From Candidatus Helarchaeota ASGARD archaeon Hel_GB_B (GTDB lineage: Archaea; Asgardarchaeota; Lokiarchaeia; Helarchaeales; HEL-GB-B): a stretch of DNA of 34,728 nt. Shown in pieces: positions 9,892 to 18,168 of the stretch; positions within the stretch are counted from its first letter, which is position 1; each line of letters starts with the position of its first letter. The translations under genes were made by a program, and so were the position numbers. Location of the stretch: NCBI GenBank assembly GCA_005191425.1, contig SUPR01000004.1, positions 32,001 through 66,728 of the forward strand. Direction: 5' to 3'. Below the pieces are notes generated by a model. That model was not told the origin of the DNA. It saw only the letters and a list, made by a program, of their open reading frames with translations, and did no database searches.

Positions 9892-10131
9892 ATGGGTAGA
9901 AGACGAAAACAGAAAGTACAAAAGCGAGTAAGAAAAACATTACCAAAAGTATTTACATGCCCTGAGTGTGGTAAAGTTACAATAACTATAGAAATTCATA
10001 AAGATAAAAAGATAGCATATTTAAAATGCGGAAATTGCAAATTAGAAGCAAAAATTGAAGCAAACTATCTTTCTGAGCCTGTGGATATCTATGGCGATTT
10101 TTTAGATAAATATTATGAAGAATATGCTTAA
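9892..10131 (+). CDS. elf1: Elf1-type transcription elongation factor
   Basis: 79-residue zinc-ribbon protein matching eukaryotic Elf1/ELOF1, which rides on RNA polymerase during elongation. Layout: a basic N-terminal tail MGRRRKQKVQKRVRK, the first zinc pair CPECG, the second pair CGNC, then the signature YLSEPVDIYGDFLDKYYEE, nearly the wording of the eukaryotic protein. It stands alone on the plus strand, convergent with the membrane-protein gene nine bases away. A T-rich, TATA-like stretch and a GTGA lie upstream of the ATG. Confidence 0.93.
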   Translation: MGRRRKQKVQKRVRKTLPKVFTCPECGKVTITIEIHKDKKIAYLKCGNCKLEAKIEANYLSEPVDIYGDFLDKYYEEYA

Positions 10132-10140
10132 AAAAATACT

Positions 10141-11367
10141 CTAATGTTTTTTAAGACACTCATTTAACTTTTCTCTATAGCTTTCGGCTTTATCTTGCTC
10201 GTTCAATTTCTCACTAATCTTCAAAGCTCTTCTATAATATCTTGCAGCATTTCTGAAATCATTGTTTGAATAGCATTGTCTTGCTAATTTTAAAATATTT
10301 GACCGCTCTAAATTTATTTCTTCAATTGAAAAAAACATTTTTGATGTTTTTTTAACTAAAAACCACTTGTTATAGACAAATAAACCTAAAAGACCACATA
10401 AAAAGACAATTGTTAGAATTAAATAAAATGGCCAGACAATAATGTTATCTTGTAGGGCTAATGCATTAAAAATATTTACCCATAGTCTTAAATTATCACC
10501 AATAGAATACCATTTAACTCCAATAGAAGGATTAATCGAGTCACTAAACATTTCTGTAGCTCCACATGTAATAATTAATGATCTACCTACTTGAAATCGT
10601 AACAACCAATAAGGGGGAGAATATATTTTATGTAAAGAAGAGAAATAATAATAAGACATTGTAGGTCCATAAGCACCATCATATTTTAAATAAGGCGCTG
10701 TTATATTAATGCATGAAGACCTTATAATTACATTTGATATTTTAGAACCCAATATAGAGTTTGAAAATTGAAGATAATTGATTTTTATTAAAGTAGGTTC
10801 TCCATTATAATTTTCTGATTGGTCTTCATCAACTATGTCAGCAGTTGTAAATTCTATTGGAATACTTAAATTTCCTAAAATATTGTTTAAAAGAAATGGC
10901 TTTCCTCTCTTTTGTAAATTGCTTTGATGATAATAATCTGACATGATTAAAAGACATCCACCCTCTTTCGTCCAATTTATTATCGATTCAACTTCAAATA
11001 AGGTAAAAGTAGTGCCATTTCCTGGATTTGGAATTACTAAAATATCATAATTCTTTAATATTGTATAATTTAATTGCGTTCCATTTTTATTTAATTTGAC
11101 AATAAAATTACCCGATTGATTTAGGTAATCTAAGGCACTTACAAAATTACCATTAGAATATGTGAAATATTGATTGTGTGATTCATCAAAAAGAACCATT
11201 AATTTTGAAGAATTTAAAGAATTAGAATGGGGAATAAGTGTAAATATTTGAATTATTAAAAGAATGATTATTATATTGATGCTCATATATTTCTTTGTCA
11301 ATTCTATCACTATTTTAAAATATGATGAATAAATTAATTCAAAATATTTAAAGTTATTTTGATTCAT
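10141..11367 (-). CDS. Membrane protein: outer Rossmann-like (DUF4350/GldG-type) domain, inner TPR-like tail
   Basis: Function not assigned. A hydrophobic segment at about residues 30-48 (MSINIIIILLIIQIFTLIP) is a signal anchor or signal peptide. A domain of about 250 residues follows with the alternating pattern KLMVLFDESHN, YDILVIPNPGNG and GGCLLIMSDYYH, which resembles the glutamine-amidotransferase-like Rossmann domain found in DUF4350 and GldG proteins. A second membrane span near residues 310-335 is followed by Lys residues and a helical tail (LARQCYSNNDFRNAARYYRRALKIS) reading like a TPR hairpin. The topology inferred is domain outside, TPR inside. The end-of-window gene at 34130 carries a similar Rossmann domain. 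An internal Met at about residue 28 could be the real start. Confidence 0.7.
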   Translation of the reverse strand: MNQNNFKYFELIYSSYFKIVIELTKKYMSINIIIILLIIQIFTLIPHSNSLNSSKLMVLFDESHNQYFTYSNGNFVSALDYLNQSGNFIVKLNKNGTQLNYTILKNYDILVIPNPGNGTTFTLFEVESIINWTKEGGCLLIMSDYYHQSNLQKRGKPFLLNNILGNLSIPIEFTTADIVDEDQSENYNGEPTLIKINYLQFSNSILGSKISNVIIRSSCINITAPYLKYDGAYGPTMSYYYFSSLHKIYSPPYWLLRFQVGRSLIITCGATEMFSDSINPSIGVKWYSIGDNLRLWVNIFNALALQDNIIVWPFYLILTIVFLCGLLGLFVYNKWFLVKKTSKMFFSIEEINLERSNILKLARQCYSNNDFRNAARYYRRALKISEKLNEQDKAESYREKLNECLKKH

Positions 11368-11451
11368 TTAATATTAATTTAACTTTAATTTTTTTCAGTA
11401 AATTAAAAAATATTTTTTACAATAGGTAAAATAATATAAATAACCTATTTG

Positions 11452-14400
11452 ATGGAATTAAATGAAATGTTTGAGGAATTGCAAAAAGAAGTACAACATT
11501 ATTTTGATAATTTAATTAAAGAAGTCAATGAATGTTATAAAATTGCGCAAAAAGCCAGAAGTAGAGGAAAAGACCCTTACGAAGGAGTAGAAATTCCTCC
11601 AGCTGAAGATGTAGCATCTCGAGTTGAGGAATTAATTGGTCCAAAAGGTGTAAAAAACAGAATTCAAGAATTACAAGAAAAAGGACTGGACAACGAAAAA
11701 ATAGCCTTTAAAATAACTAAAGAAATAATTGATAAAAAATTTATAAAAGATATTGACAAGGCTGAACTTGCAAAACTGGCAATCCGCGCAGGTCTTTGCA
11801 TTTTAACTTCCGGAATAACCGCAGCACCAATAGAAGGCTTAGTAGATGTTAAAATCAGGAAAAATAAAGATGGCACTGAATATATTGCAATGTATTTTTC
11901 AGGCCCAATAAGAGCAGCAGGTGGGACTGCAGCAGCTCAAGCTGTCATGTTAGGCGATTATGTCAGAAAACTAATTAAGTTAGATAGATATAAACCAAGT
12001 AATGACGAAATAGAACGTTATTTAGAAGAAATAATTTTGTATAAAAGATTGAGAAATCTCCAATTTCCTATTAAAGCTAAGTCTATTAGGTCAGCTGCTA
12101 AAAACTGTCCAATAGAAATTACTGGAGAACCTACTGAAAAAGAAGAAGTAACAGGTTATAGAAATATATGGCGAATTAATACGAATAAAGTTAGAGGTGG
12201 TGCATGCTTAGTACTTAATGATGGTATTATTGGAAAAGCTCATAAACTTATGAAAATAGTTGAAAAATTTGATTTTAAAGGTTGGGAATGGTTAAAAGAT
12301 TTACAAGAAAAAGAAGAAGAAATGGAATTAAAAGAAGATTCTGATCCTATTAAACCTAAAGACAAATTTATTGCGGGGATTATTGCTGGTCGTCCAATAT
12401 TTTCTCATCCCTCTAGAAAAGAAGGTTTCAGAATTAGATACGGACGTGTTAGAAATACTGGTCTAGCTGCAGTTGGACTAAATAAATACACAATGAAAAT
12501 TACTGGGAATTTTTTAGTTCAAGGAACGCAATTTATTACCGAACGTCCTGGAAAAGCTTCCATTAGTATTGCAGTTGATTCAATAGAAGGCCCAATTGTT
12601 AAAATTTTTGACGGCTCAGTCATAAAAATAGAAAATGAGATCACTTATAAAAAATATATGGATAAAATTCAGAGAATATTATATTTAGGTGATGTCCTTA
12701 TTGGTTTTGGAGAATTCTTGGAAAATAACCACATTTTAATACCTTCAGGCTATACAGAAGAATGGTGGTGCGCCGAATTTAAAGAAGTATTAAAAAAATA
12801 CTATAATAATCAAATTGAGGAACTGTCCACTAAGTTAAAAATAGATTCGGATAGACTTTCTACCTTATTATCAGATCCATTTTATAATTTTCCAAATGAA
12901 ATTGAAGCAATTAAAATATCTGAAATTTTAGGGCTCCCAATTCACCCAAAATATACATTTTTTTGGGAATATATCACAAGAGATGATGTAATTAAACTCC
13001 GAAACTGGTTGCTGACCGCTAAATATATTGATAATAATAATACAAATAAAAATAATAAAATTTCATCAATAAAAAATATGGAATTAGACTTAAAATCTCA
13101 TTCAGAAGAGAAAAAAATCCTAGAAATATTAGGAATTGAACATTTTGTTAAAGGTGACAAAATAATAATTGCCAAATATTCTTACATTATTCAAAAAATT
13201 TTTAATTTAAATGATCCAGAATCAAACTTTGAATTTATTCTACCGACAAAAAAGAATCATTTTGTAGGAAATTTTTTAAAATACAAAATTAGAGCAAAAG
13301 CTCCTTATAGAATAGGAGGAAGAATGGGGCGCCCCGAAAAAGCAGATGAAAGAGTAAAATTCCATACTTTATTCCCCGTAGGTAATGAAGGTGGAAATAG
13401 ACGAGATATAATTAAAGCGGCAGAAAATAAAATAATATCTTTGGAAATTGTAAATAGAAAATGTCCAAAATGTAACCAAGAGACTATTTATTACATTTGC
13501 CCAAAATGTCATATCCGAACAAAAATTATAACAAAATGCACTAATGTGAATTGTGGTAAAGAAGTCAATTCCGATTATTGTCCATATTGTAAAAGTCCTG
13601 TTAAAACTTATGGATATAAAAAAGTCAATTTAGCTCAAATTTTAAAAACAGCAAAATCTAATATAGAGGAAGAAATCCCTGCCTATATTAAAGGTGTTAA
13701 AGGGTTAATGAACAGACACCATATTTTTGAGCCTCTTGAGAAAGCTATCTTGAGAGTAAAATGGAATTTATATATATTTAGAGATGGAACAATTAGGTTT
13801 GATTCGGTCGATGCTCCATTAACTCATTTTACACCTAAAGAAATAGGGCTTTCTCTTGATAAGCTAAAGAAATTGGGATATTCTAGAGATATTTATGGTA
13901 ATAAGATTGAAAATTCAGAACAAATAATCGAATTAAAACCTCAAGATATAATAATTCCATATAATGGTGCGGATTTTTTAGTAAAAGTAGCTAACTTCAT
14001 AGATGAATTATTAATAAAATTCTATCATCTAAATCCATACTATAATATTGATACAATTGGTGATCTCATTGGGCAAATAGTAATTGGGTTAGCTCCTCAT
14101 ACATCAGCGGGCATAATTGGAAGAATTATCGGTTTTACTAAAAGTAAAATTTGCTATGCACATCCTTATTGGCATGCTGCAAAAAGAAGAAATTGCTTTC
14201 CTGGAGATACTACTATATTAATTAACATAAATGGAGTTCCTAAAAAAGTCTCCTTATATAAATTATATCATGAATTATTTGATAATGAAATTTTCTCCAA
14301 TTCTGTTTTCTCAAAAAATTTACCTAAAAAGGATATTAAAGTTTATTCTTTTGATTTAGAGAGTAAAAAAATAGTATTGACTGAAATTATTGATGTAATA

Positions 14401-15516
14401 AAAAGTCCGGCGCCAGAGCACCTAATTGAAATAATTTTAGAGGATAATCGGGCATTTATTACAACTTATGACCACCCAATCATCGTCTATGCTAATGGAA
14501 AATTTATCGAGAAAAAAGCGCTCGAAATTAACTTAAGAGATAAATTTTTAGTTTATAATAAAAATTATTTTGGGAGCACTGAAAATCTAACCTATAATTC
14601 TTTAAATACTAATGAATTAGAATTTTTAGAAGTTCGGGAGAAAAAGGTGATTAAATCTAATTTTTCATTTGTATATTCATTAAATGCTAAAAAGTATCAT
14701 ACAATATTTGTTAATGATAATATTATGACTCATCAATGTGATGGCGATGAGGACTCTATTATATTATTATTAGATGCTCTTTTAAATTTCTCAAGGTTAT
14801 ACCTTCCTACTACAAGAGGGGGAATGATGGATGCTCCTCTTGTTATTTCGATTATTCTACGTCCAAAAGAAGTTGACAAAGAAGTATTCAATTTGGAAAC
14901 AATTGAGCATTTTCCACTTGAATTTTACGAAGCCACATTAAACTATACCCCACCTAAACAATTATTAGATAAAATTGAGATAATCAATGATAGGCTTGGA
15001 AAACCTGAAGAATATTTTAACATTCATTATACTATACCAAATTCAACGATAAGTTCTAGTCCTACTGTTACAGCTTATAAAAAATACGAAAAAATAAAAG
15101 ATAAAGTCAATGCGCAATTAAGTCTTGGAATTAAAATAGATGCTGTTGATGTCGTAGATGAAGTAAATAGACTATTAAATACACATTTTATACCTGATAT
15201 AATTGGAAATATGAGGGCATTTACAACTCAGCAAATTAGGTGTCCTCGATGTAATTTAAAATTCAGACGAATACCGTTATCAGGAGTATGTCCTCAATGT
15301 AATAACAAATTAATTTTTACTGTTCATGAAGGAGGAATCGTAAAATATCTAGAAATAGCTAAAGAATTAGCTAATAAATTTAAATTAAATGATTATATTA
15401 AACAAAGACTGGAACTTATTGAGAATGATATTAATTCTTTATTTAAAAATCGAAAAAAATCCGTTTTAATTACTAAGTTTTTTAATAATAAAGCTAATAA
15501 TAATAAAAAATCATAA
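11452..15516 (+). CDS. polC: DNA polymerase D large subunit DP2, intein-containing precursor
   Basis: Catalytic subunit of the archaeal replicative polymerase PolD. Order: N-terminal helical region (starts MELNEMFEEL), the GPIRAAGGTAAAQA segment, catalytic-barrel parts (RIGGRMGRPEKADER), a zinc domain with four CxxC-type pairs at about residues 670-720, the active-site region HAAKRRN/CDGDEDS interrupted by an intein, and a second zinc ribbon (CPRC...CPQC, about 1264-1283) near the end. Removing the intein leaves about 1173 residues, a normal DP2 length. I use ATG 11452; a TTG lies directly before it. The small subunit DP1 is not in this window. Confidence 0.97.
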   Translation: MELNEMFEELQKEVQHYFDNLIKEVNECYKIAQKARSRGKDPYEGVEIPPAEDVASRVEELIGPKGVKNRIQELQEKGLDNEKIAFKITKEIIDKKFIKDIDKAELAKLAIRAGLCILTSGITAAPIEGLVDVKIRKNKDGTEYIAMYFSGPIRAAGGTAAAQAVMLGDYVRKLIKLDRYKPSNDEIERYLEEIILYKRLRNLQFPIKAKSIRSAAKNCPIEITGEPTEKEEVTGYRNIWRINTNKVRGGACLVLNDGIIGKAHKLMKIVEKFDFKGWEWLKDLQEKEEEMELKEDSDPIKPKDKFIAGIIAGRPIFSHPSRKEGFRIRYGRVRNTGLAAVGLNKYTMKITGNFLVQGTQFITERPGKASISIAVDSIEGPIVKIFDGSVIKIENEITYKKYMDKIQRILYLGDVLIGFGEFLENNHILIPSGYTEEWWCAEFKEVLKKYYNNQIEELSTKLKIDSDRLSTLLSDPFYNFPNEIEAIKISEILGLPIHPKYTFFWEYITRDDVIKLRNWLLTAKYIDNNNTNKNNKISSIKNMELDLKSHSEEKKILEILGIEHFVKGDKIIIAKYSYIIQKIFNLNDPESNFEFILPTKKNHFVGNFLKYKIRAKAPYRIGGRMGRPEKADERVKFHTLFPVGNEGGNRRDIIKAAENKIISLEIVNRKCPKCNQETIYYICPKCHIRTKIITKCTNVNCGKEVNSDYCPYCKSPVKTYGYKKVNLAQILKTAKSNIEEEIPAYIKGVKGLMNRHHIFEPLEKAILRVKWNLYIFRDGTIRFDSVDAPLTHFTPKEIGLSLDKLKKLGYSRDIYGNKIENSEQIIELKPQDIIIPYNGADFLVKVANFIDELLIKFYHLNPYYNIDTIGDLIGQIVIGLAPHTSAGIIGRIIGFTKSKICYAHPYWHAAKRRNCFPGDTTILININGVPKKVSLYKLYHELFDNEIFSNSVFSKNLPKKDIKVYSFDLESKKIVLTEIIDVIKSPAPEHLIEIILEDNRAFITTYDHPIIVYANGKFIEKKALEINLRDKFLVYNKNYFGSTENLTYNSLNTNELEFLEVREKKVIKSNFSFVYSLNAKKYHTIFVNDNIMTHQCDGDEDSIILLLDALLNFSRLYLPTTRGGMMDAPLVISIILRPKEVDKEVFNLETIEHFPLEFYEATLNYTPPKQLLDKIEIINDRLGKPEEYFNIHYTIPNSTISSSPTVTAYKKYEKIKDKVNAQLSLGIKIDAVDVVDEVNRLLNTHFIPDIIGNMRAFTTQQIRCPRCNLKFRRIPLSGVCPQCNNKLIFTVHEGGIVKYLEIAKELANKFKLNDYIKQRLELIENDINSLFKNRKKSVLITKFFNNKANNNKKS
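14194..14736 (+). mobile_element. Mini-intein in DP2 active site (181 residues, no endonuclease)
   Basis: In-frame protein-splicing element. It opens with the block A signature CFPGDTTILIN directly after KRRN, contains a block B-like TTYDHPIIV (the T..H pair), and closes with block F/G-like KKYHTIFVNDNIMTHQ before the extein CDGDED. At 181 residues it is too short for a LAGLIDADG homing endonuclease, and none is seen between blocks B and F. The last intein residue is Gln instead of the usual Asn; a Pyrococcus PolII intein with terminal Gln is known to splice. The insertion point lies inside the conserved N-C-D-G-D-E-D catalytic stretch. Confidence 0.94.
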
Positions 15517-15531
15517 TGCATTAATTCCTAT

Positions 15532-16386
15532 TCAGAGTTTGAAATCAGGATTTAATAGGACTTTTATTAAATCTATATCGTAAATCATTCCCAATAATTT
15601 ATCATTTACGTTCATCACTGGTAATTGGTCTAGAAGGAATTTTCCCATTTTATTAGCGCAGTCATGAATTGTACTTAATTCATTAACAACTTGAATTTGT
15701 CCTTTCTTGACCATGACATCTTTTACTTGTTTATCAGGTAATTGTAATTCTTTTTTAGTGATTAATAATGTATCTGCAGTCCCCCAGCTCCACTCATAAT
15801 CTTCTGTTGCAGATAAAGAACTTGCATATTCCTCTACAATTACTTCGCTTTCTTTCATTAATTCCTCATAGCTTAAAATCCCTGATAAATTACCAGAATC
15901 ATCTATACATGGAATTACTGTAATATTTGAAATTTGCATTATATATAATGCTACTTGTAATGGTGTTCCGTCCCAAATAGAAATAGTCCCTGTTTTTACA
16001 AAAGGCTTAATTGGATCTTTAAAATTTTTCTTGGCCAAAATTTTTTTAATAATTAGGTGAACTGTTAAAAGTCCTACTATTTGTTCCCCATCTAAAACTA
16101 CAATAATTCTATTTTTAGTATCAGTAATTAATTTTATTGCTTCTTTAATATCAGTATCTTGTTGGATTGTTATTGGATTTCTATTCATTAATATTGCAAG
16201 GTCTTCTTCATCTGGATTTTTAATTAATTCTATTGGTGAAACTGTTCCTAGTAATTTTTCCGTATCTTTCTTTAAAATAGGGATTAATTTCAAATTATAC
16301 TTTTTAATTAATTCAAGAGCAGAATCCCTACTTCCAGGTACATAAAGCTTTTGAAATTCAGTCCTCATTATATCCTTAACAAGCAA
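15532..16386 (-). CDS. Four-CBS-domain protein
   Basis: 284 residues made almost entirely of four CBS repeats. They begin near VKDIMRTEF (1), LAILMNRNPITI (2), IKPFVKTGTISI (3) and VKDVMVKKGQIQV (4), each ending in the usual GxxxxxDLI-type helix. CBS pairs bind adenine nucleotides or SAM and sense cell state. No enzyme or DNA-binding domain is attached, so the partner is unknown. The TTG start is supported by GAGGTC six bases upstream. It is convergent with DP2. Confidence 0.88.
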   Translation of the reverse strand: MLVKDIMRTEFQKLYVPGSRDSALELIKKYNLKLIPILKKDTEKLLGTVSPIELIKNPDEEDLAILMNRNPITIQQDTDIKEAIKLITDTKNRIIVVLDGEQIVGLLTVHLIIKKILAKKNFKDPIKPFVKTGTISIWDGTPLQVALYIMQISNITVIPCIDDSGNLSGILSYEELMKESEVIVEEYASSLSATEDYEWSWGTADTLLITKKELQLPDKQVKDVMVKKGQIQVVNELSTIHDCANKMGKFLLDQLPVMNVNDKLLGMIYDIDLIKVLLNPDFKL

Positions 16387-16392
16387 ACTTCT

Positions 16393-16398
16393 GACCTC
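16393..16398 (-). promoter_or_regulatory. Shine-Dalgarno fixing a TTG start
   Basis: On the minus strand it reads GAGGTC, six bases before TTG 16386 of the CBS gene. The next ATG in frame is six codons later and would cut into the first CBS repeat, so this site decides the start. Confidence 0.7.
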
Positions 16399-16603
16399 AT
16401 TAACAGTTTTACAAGTAAATAATATTTTAAATTTATATTTTTTTTAAATTTAAACTAAATTTTGGATTGTATTAAAATAAAAATCTCTCAATATTTACTT
16501 TTATTAAATATATAATATAAAAACCTTTTTTAATTGAGATTTTACCACTAATTAAAGATTCTATTAAACAACTTTTTAAAATAGATACATAATTTTTGAT
16601 AAA

Positions 16604-16879
16604 TTACTTAAATTCACACGAACAAGGTTTATTTTTACATTTTGGACAAACCTGATTATATTTTTTTATTGAACTTTCTTGTAAATCTATACCAATAATA
16701 TTAGCTAATGAGCATAACCATGCAAAAACATCTGCAAATTCCTCACTTATATTACTAAAGTCTTTATTAATATCTATCTTATTTATTGCTCTTGAAAGCT
16801 CCCCAACTTCTTCTACCAACCACATAAATGTTTTACTAATTCCTCTTTTTTTGTCTCGTTCGAAATACAAATCATACAT
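16604..16879 (-). CDS. MazG-like nucleotide pyrophosphohydrolase
   Basis: Small all-alpha NTP pyrophosphohydrolase, probably cleaning the nucleotide pool. The metal-binding pattern is visible as WLVEEVGELSRAI and, later, SEEFADVFAWL, giving the E-x2-E plus E-x2-D set. A cysteine-rich tail (CPKCKNKPCSC) probably binds zinc, as in several archaeal members. The coordinates use the first ATG, but the codons upstream read IKIKDFQKL in frame, which matches the usual family N terminus, so translation probably begins upstream at a non-canonical codon. Confidence 0.85.
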   Translation of the reverse strand: MYDLYFERDKKRGISKTFMWLVEEVGELSRAINKIDINKDFSNISEEFADVFAWLCSLANIIGIDLQESSIKKYNQVCPKCKNKPCSCEFK

Positions 16880-16919
16880 TAACTTTTGAAAATCTTTTAT
16901 TTTAATTATAATTCACCCT
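16880..16919 (-). promoter_or_regulatory. Probable 5' extension of the MazG-like gene with SD and non-AUG start
   Basis: Reading leftward, AGGGTGA (16919-16913) is followed by the in-frame codons ATT ATA ATT AAA ATA AAA GAT TTT CAA AAG TTA and then the ATG at 16879. An in-frame TGA overlaps the SD, so no ATG, GTG or TTG exists upstream. ATT at 16906 is six bases from the SD, the best-spaced candidate. A sequencing error is the main alternative. Confidence 0.45.
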
Positions 16920-17016
16920 AAATATTACTAAATTAAGACTTGTTTTGAATATTTAATAAAAAACTTTAATAAATTTATTTAATTATTATTAGTATAGAAT
17001 ATTTGGTGAAATAATT

Positions 17017-17202
17017 ATGTCAAAAAAGAAAGGAAGACGCGCACAGAGACGTCAGTCAGAGGGCCCAATGCCTTTTGCAGGTGCAGGGCTTATTAGATTT
17101 TTTCAAGATGAGAGTACTGGTATTAAAGTAGGCCCTGTAACAACTCTAATAATATCTTTGATTTTGCTGATCGGCGTTGGCGTTGCACATGTTTTTCTAT
17201 AG
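17017..17202 (+). CDS. secG: Preprotein translocase Sec61 beta subunit
   Basis: 61-residue tail-anchored subunit of the SecYE-beta channel. A basic cytosolic N terminus (MSKKKGRRAQRRQSEG) is followed by the family motif PMPFAGAGLIRFFQDE and one C-terminal membrane helix (VTTLIISLILLIGVGVAHVFL). The length is typical. GGTGA (17005-17009) is seven bases before the ATG. It is convergent with the ESCRT-III gene 50 bases downstream. Confidence 0.95.
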   Translation: MSKKKGRRAQRRQSEGPMPFAGAGLIRFFQDESTGIKVGPVTTLIISLILLIGVGVAHVFL

Positions 17203-17252
17203 GATATTTTAATACCTAAATTTTTCAGGAATTATTAAATAAAAAAATTAAA

Positions 17253-17870
17253 TTATTCTTCAAGAGATTTTTTCAATTCGTCAATTTGTTCCTGTAATTG
17301 TTTCTTTTTAGTAGAAACAGGTTCCGTTGAAGGGACTTCAGGGATAATACCCGCCGTTTCTAGCTGGTCTTCCATTTCTAATCTATTTAATTCTCGTTCC
17401 ACATCTAAATCTTCCAATTCATCTCCACCGATTGCCGTTTCAAAAATATCGCCAACTCTTTCTATCTCAGCAATACTTTCTTCTGTTTCTAGACTAATTT
17501 CCAGAGCTCTATCAGATGAAACAATTTTTCTCGCTGCTTGTAATTCTTTACTAGCTAATTCCATCGCAGAAGTAAGCGTCTGGATATCAGCAGCTTCTTC
17601 AAGCGCTATAATACGGTCTTCTAATCTATTTGTAAAAGCAGTATAACGATTAGCCATCTTTTGAAATTTTGACCACCGCGCTAAATATTGTTTTGCAGAT
17701 TTTTTATTTCCGGCTTTTAAGAATTGCCTTGCCCGTCTATGGCTATCCGCGGCTCTTTTTACAAAAACTTTTTGTCTTAATTCTAATTTATTGATTGATG
17801 CTCTTAACTCTGCTATAGCATCCTCTTTCTTAGGCTTTTTACCCGGGAATAATTTTTTAAAAACACTCAT
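17253..17870 (-). CDS. ESCRT-III subunit, Vps20/32/60 (Snf7)-like
   Basis: Filament-forming membrane-remodelling protein. The 205 residues have the ESCRT-III layout: a basic N-terminal end (MSVFKKLFPGKKPKK), the long alpha1-alpha2 hairpin rich in Arg/Lys (KLELRQKVFVKRAADSHRRA... KKSAKQYLARWSKFQ), then acidic helices and a flexible tail. The tail contains IIPEVPSTEP, like a proline-type MIM2, and ends with QLQEQIDELKKSLEE, a MIM1-spaced helix for the Vps4 MIT domain. The overall pattern (AIAELRASINKLELRQ) is closer to Snf7/CHMP4-type than to Vps2-type. It sits downstream of the HerA-like gene on the same strand, with a 298-base gap holding a repeat and a TATA-like box. Confidence 0.9.
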   Translation of the reverse strand: MSVFKKLFPGKKPKKEDAIAELRASINKLELRQKVFVKRAADSHRRARQFLKAGNKKSAKQYLARWSKFQKMANRYTAFTNRLEDRIIALEEAADIQTLTSAMELASKELQAARKIVSSDRALEISLETEESIAEIERVGDIFETAIGGDELEDLDVERELNRLEMEDQLETAGIIPEVPSTEPVSTKKKQLQEQIDELKKSLEE

Positions 17871-18026
17871 AATTATTGACCATAATTGTTGTTATTATTC
17901 TATAAGCTTTTTTTTAATTAATAACTTTGGCATTATCAATTTTCAATTTAAAGAATTAATTCCTTTTAAACAACTATTAATTCATAAAGTAATAAAAATA
18001 TTCGTAAGGATGTTTACAATTTAATA

Positions 18027-18058
18027 TTATTAGTCGGGTTATTAGTCGGGTATAAAAG
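18027..18058. repeat. 12-bp tandem repeat beside a TATA-like box
   Basis: Two perfect copies of TTATTAGTCGGG (18027-18038 and 18039-18050) are followed directly by TATAAAAG. The GC-rich core stands out in a very AT-rich gap. Read on the minus strand, TTTTATA is followed by the two repeats, so a start site about 25 bases on would lie in or beside them, ahead of the ESCRT-III gene at 17870. The arrangement suggests a promoter with a two-site operator, but direction and use are inference. Confidence 0.5.
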
Positions 18059-18168
18059 GAAAAATTGAATTCTAAGAATTTTAAATTTTAATGTTTTTGT
18101 TATTTTGATTTATTCCTTAGGATATTATTAATTTTTGACCTTATAATCTTTTATATAATATATTTTTT

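Noticed and set aside
14194..14736. Separate gene or hedgehog-type domain inside DP2
   Set aside because: The reading frame is continuous, and the edges match intein blocks with an intact DP2 motif on both sides.
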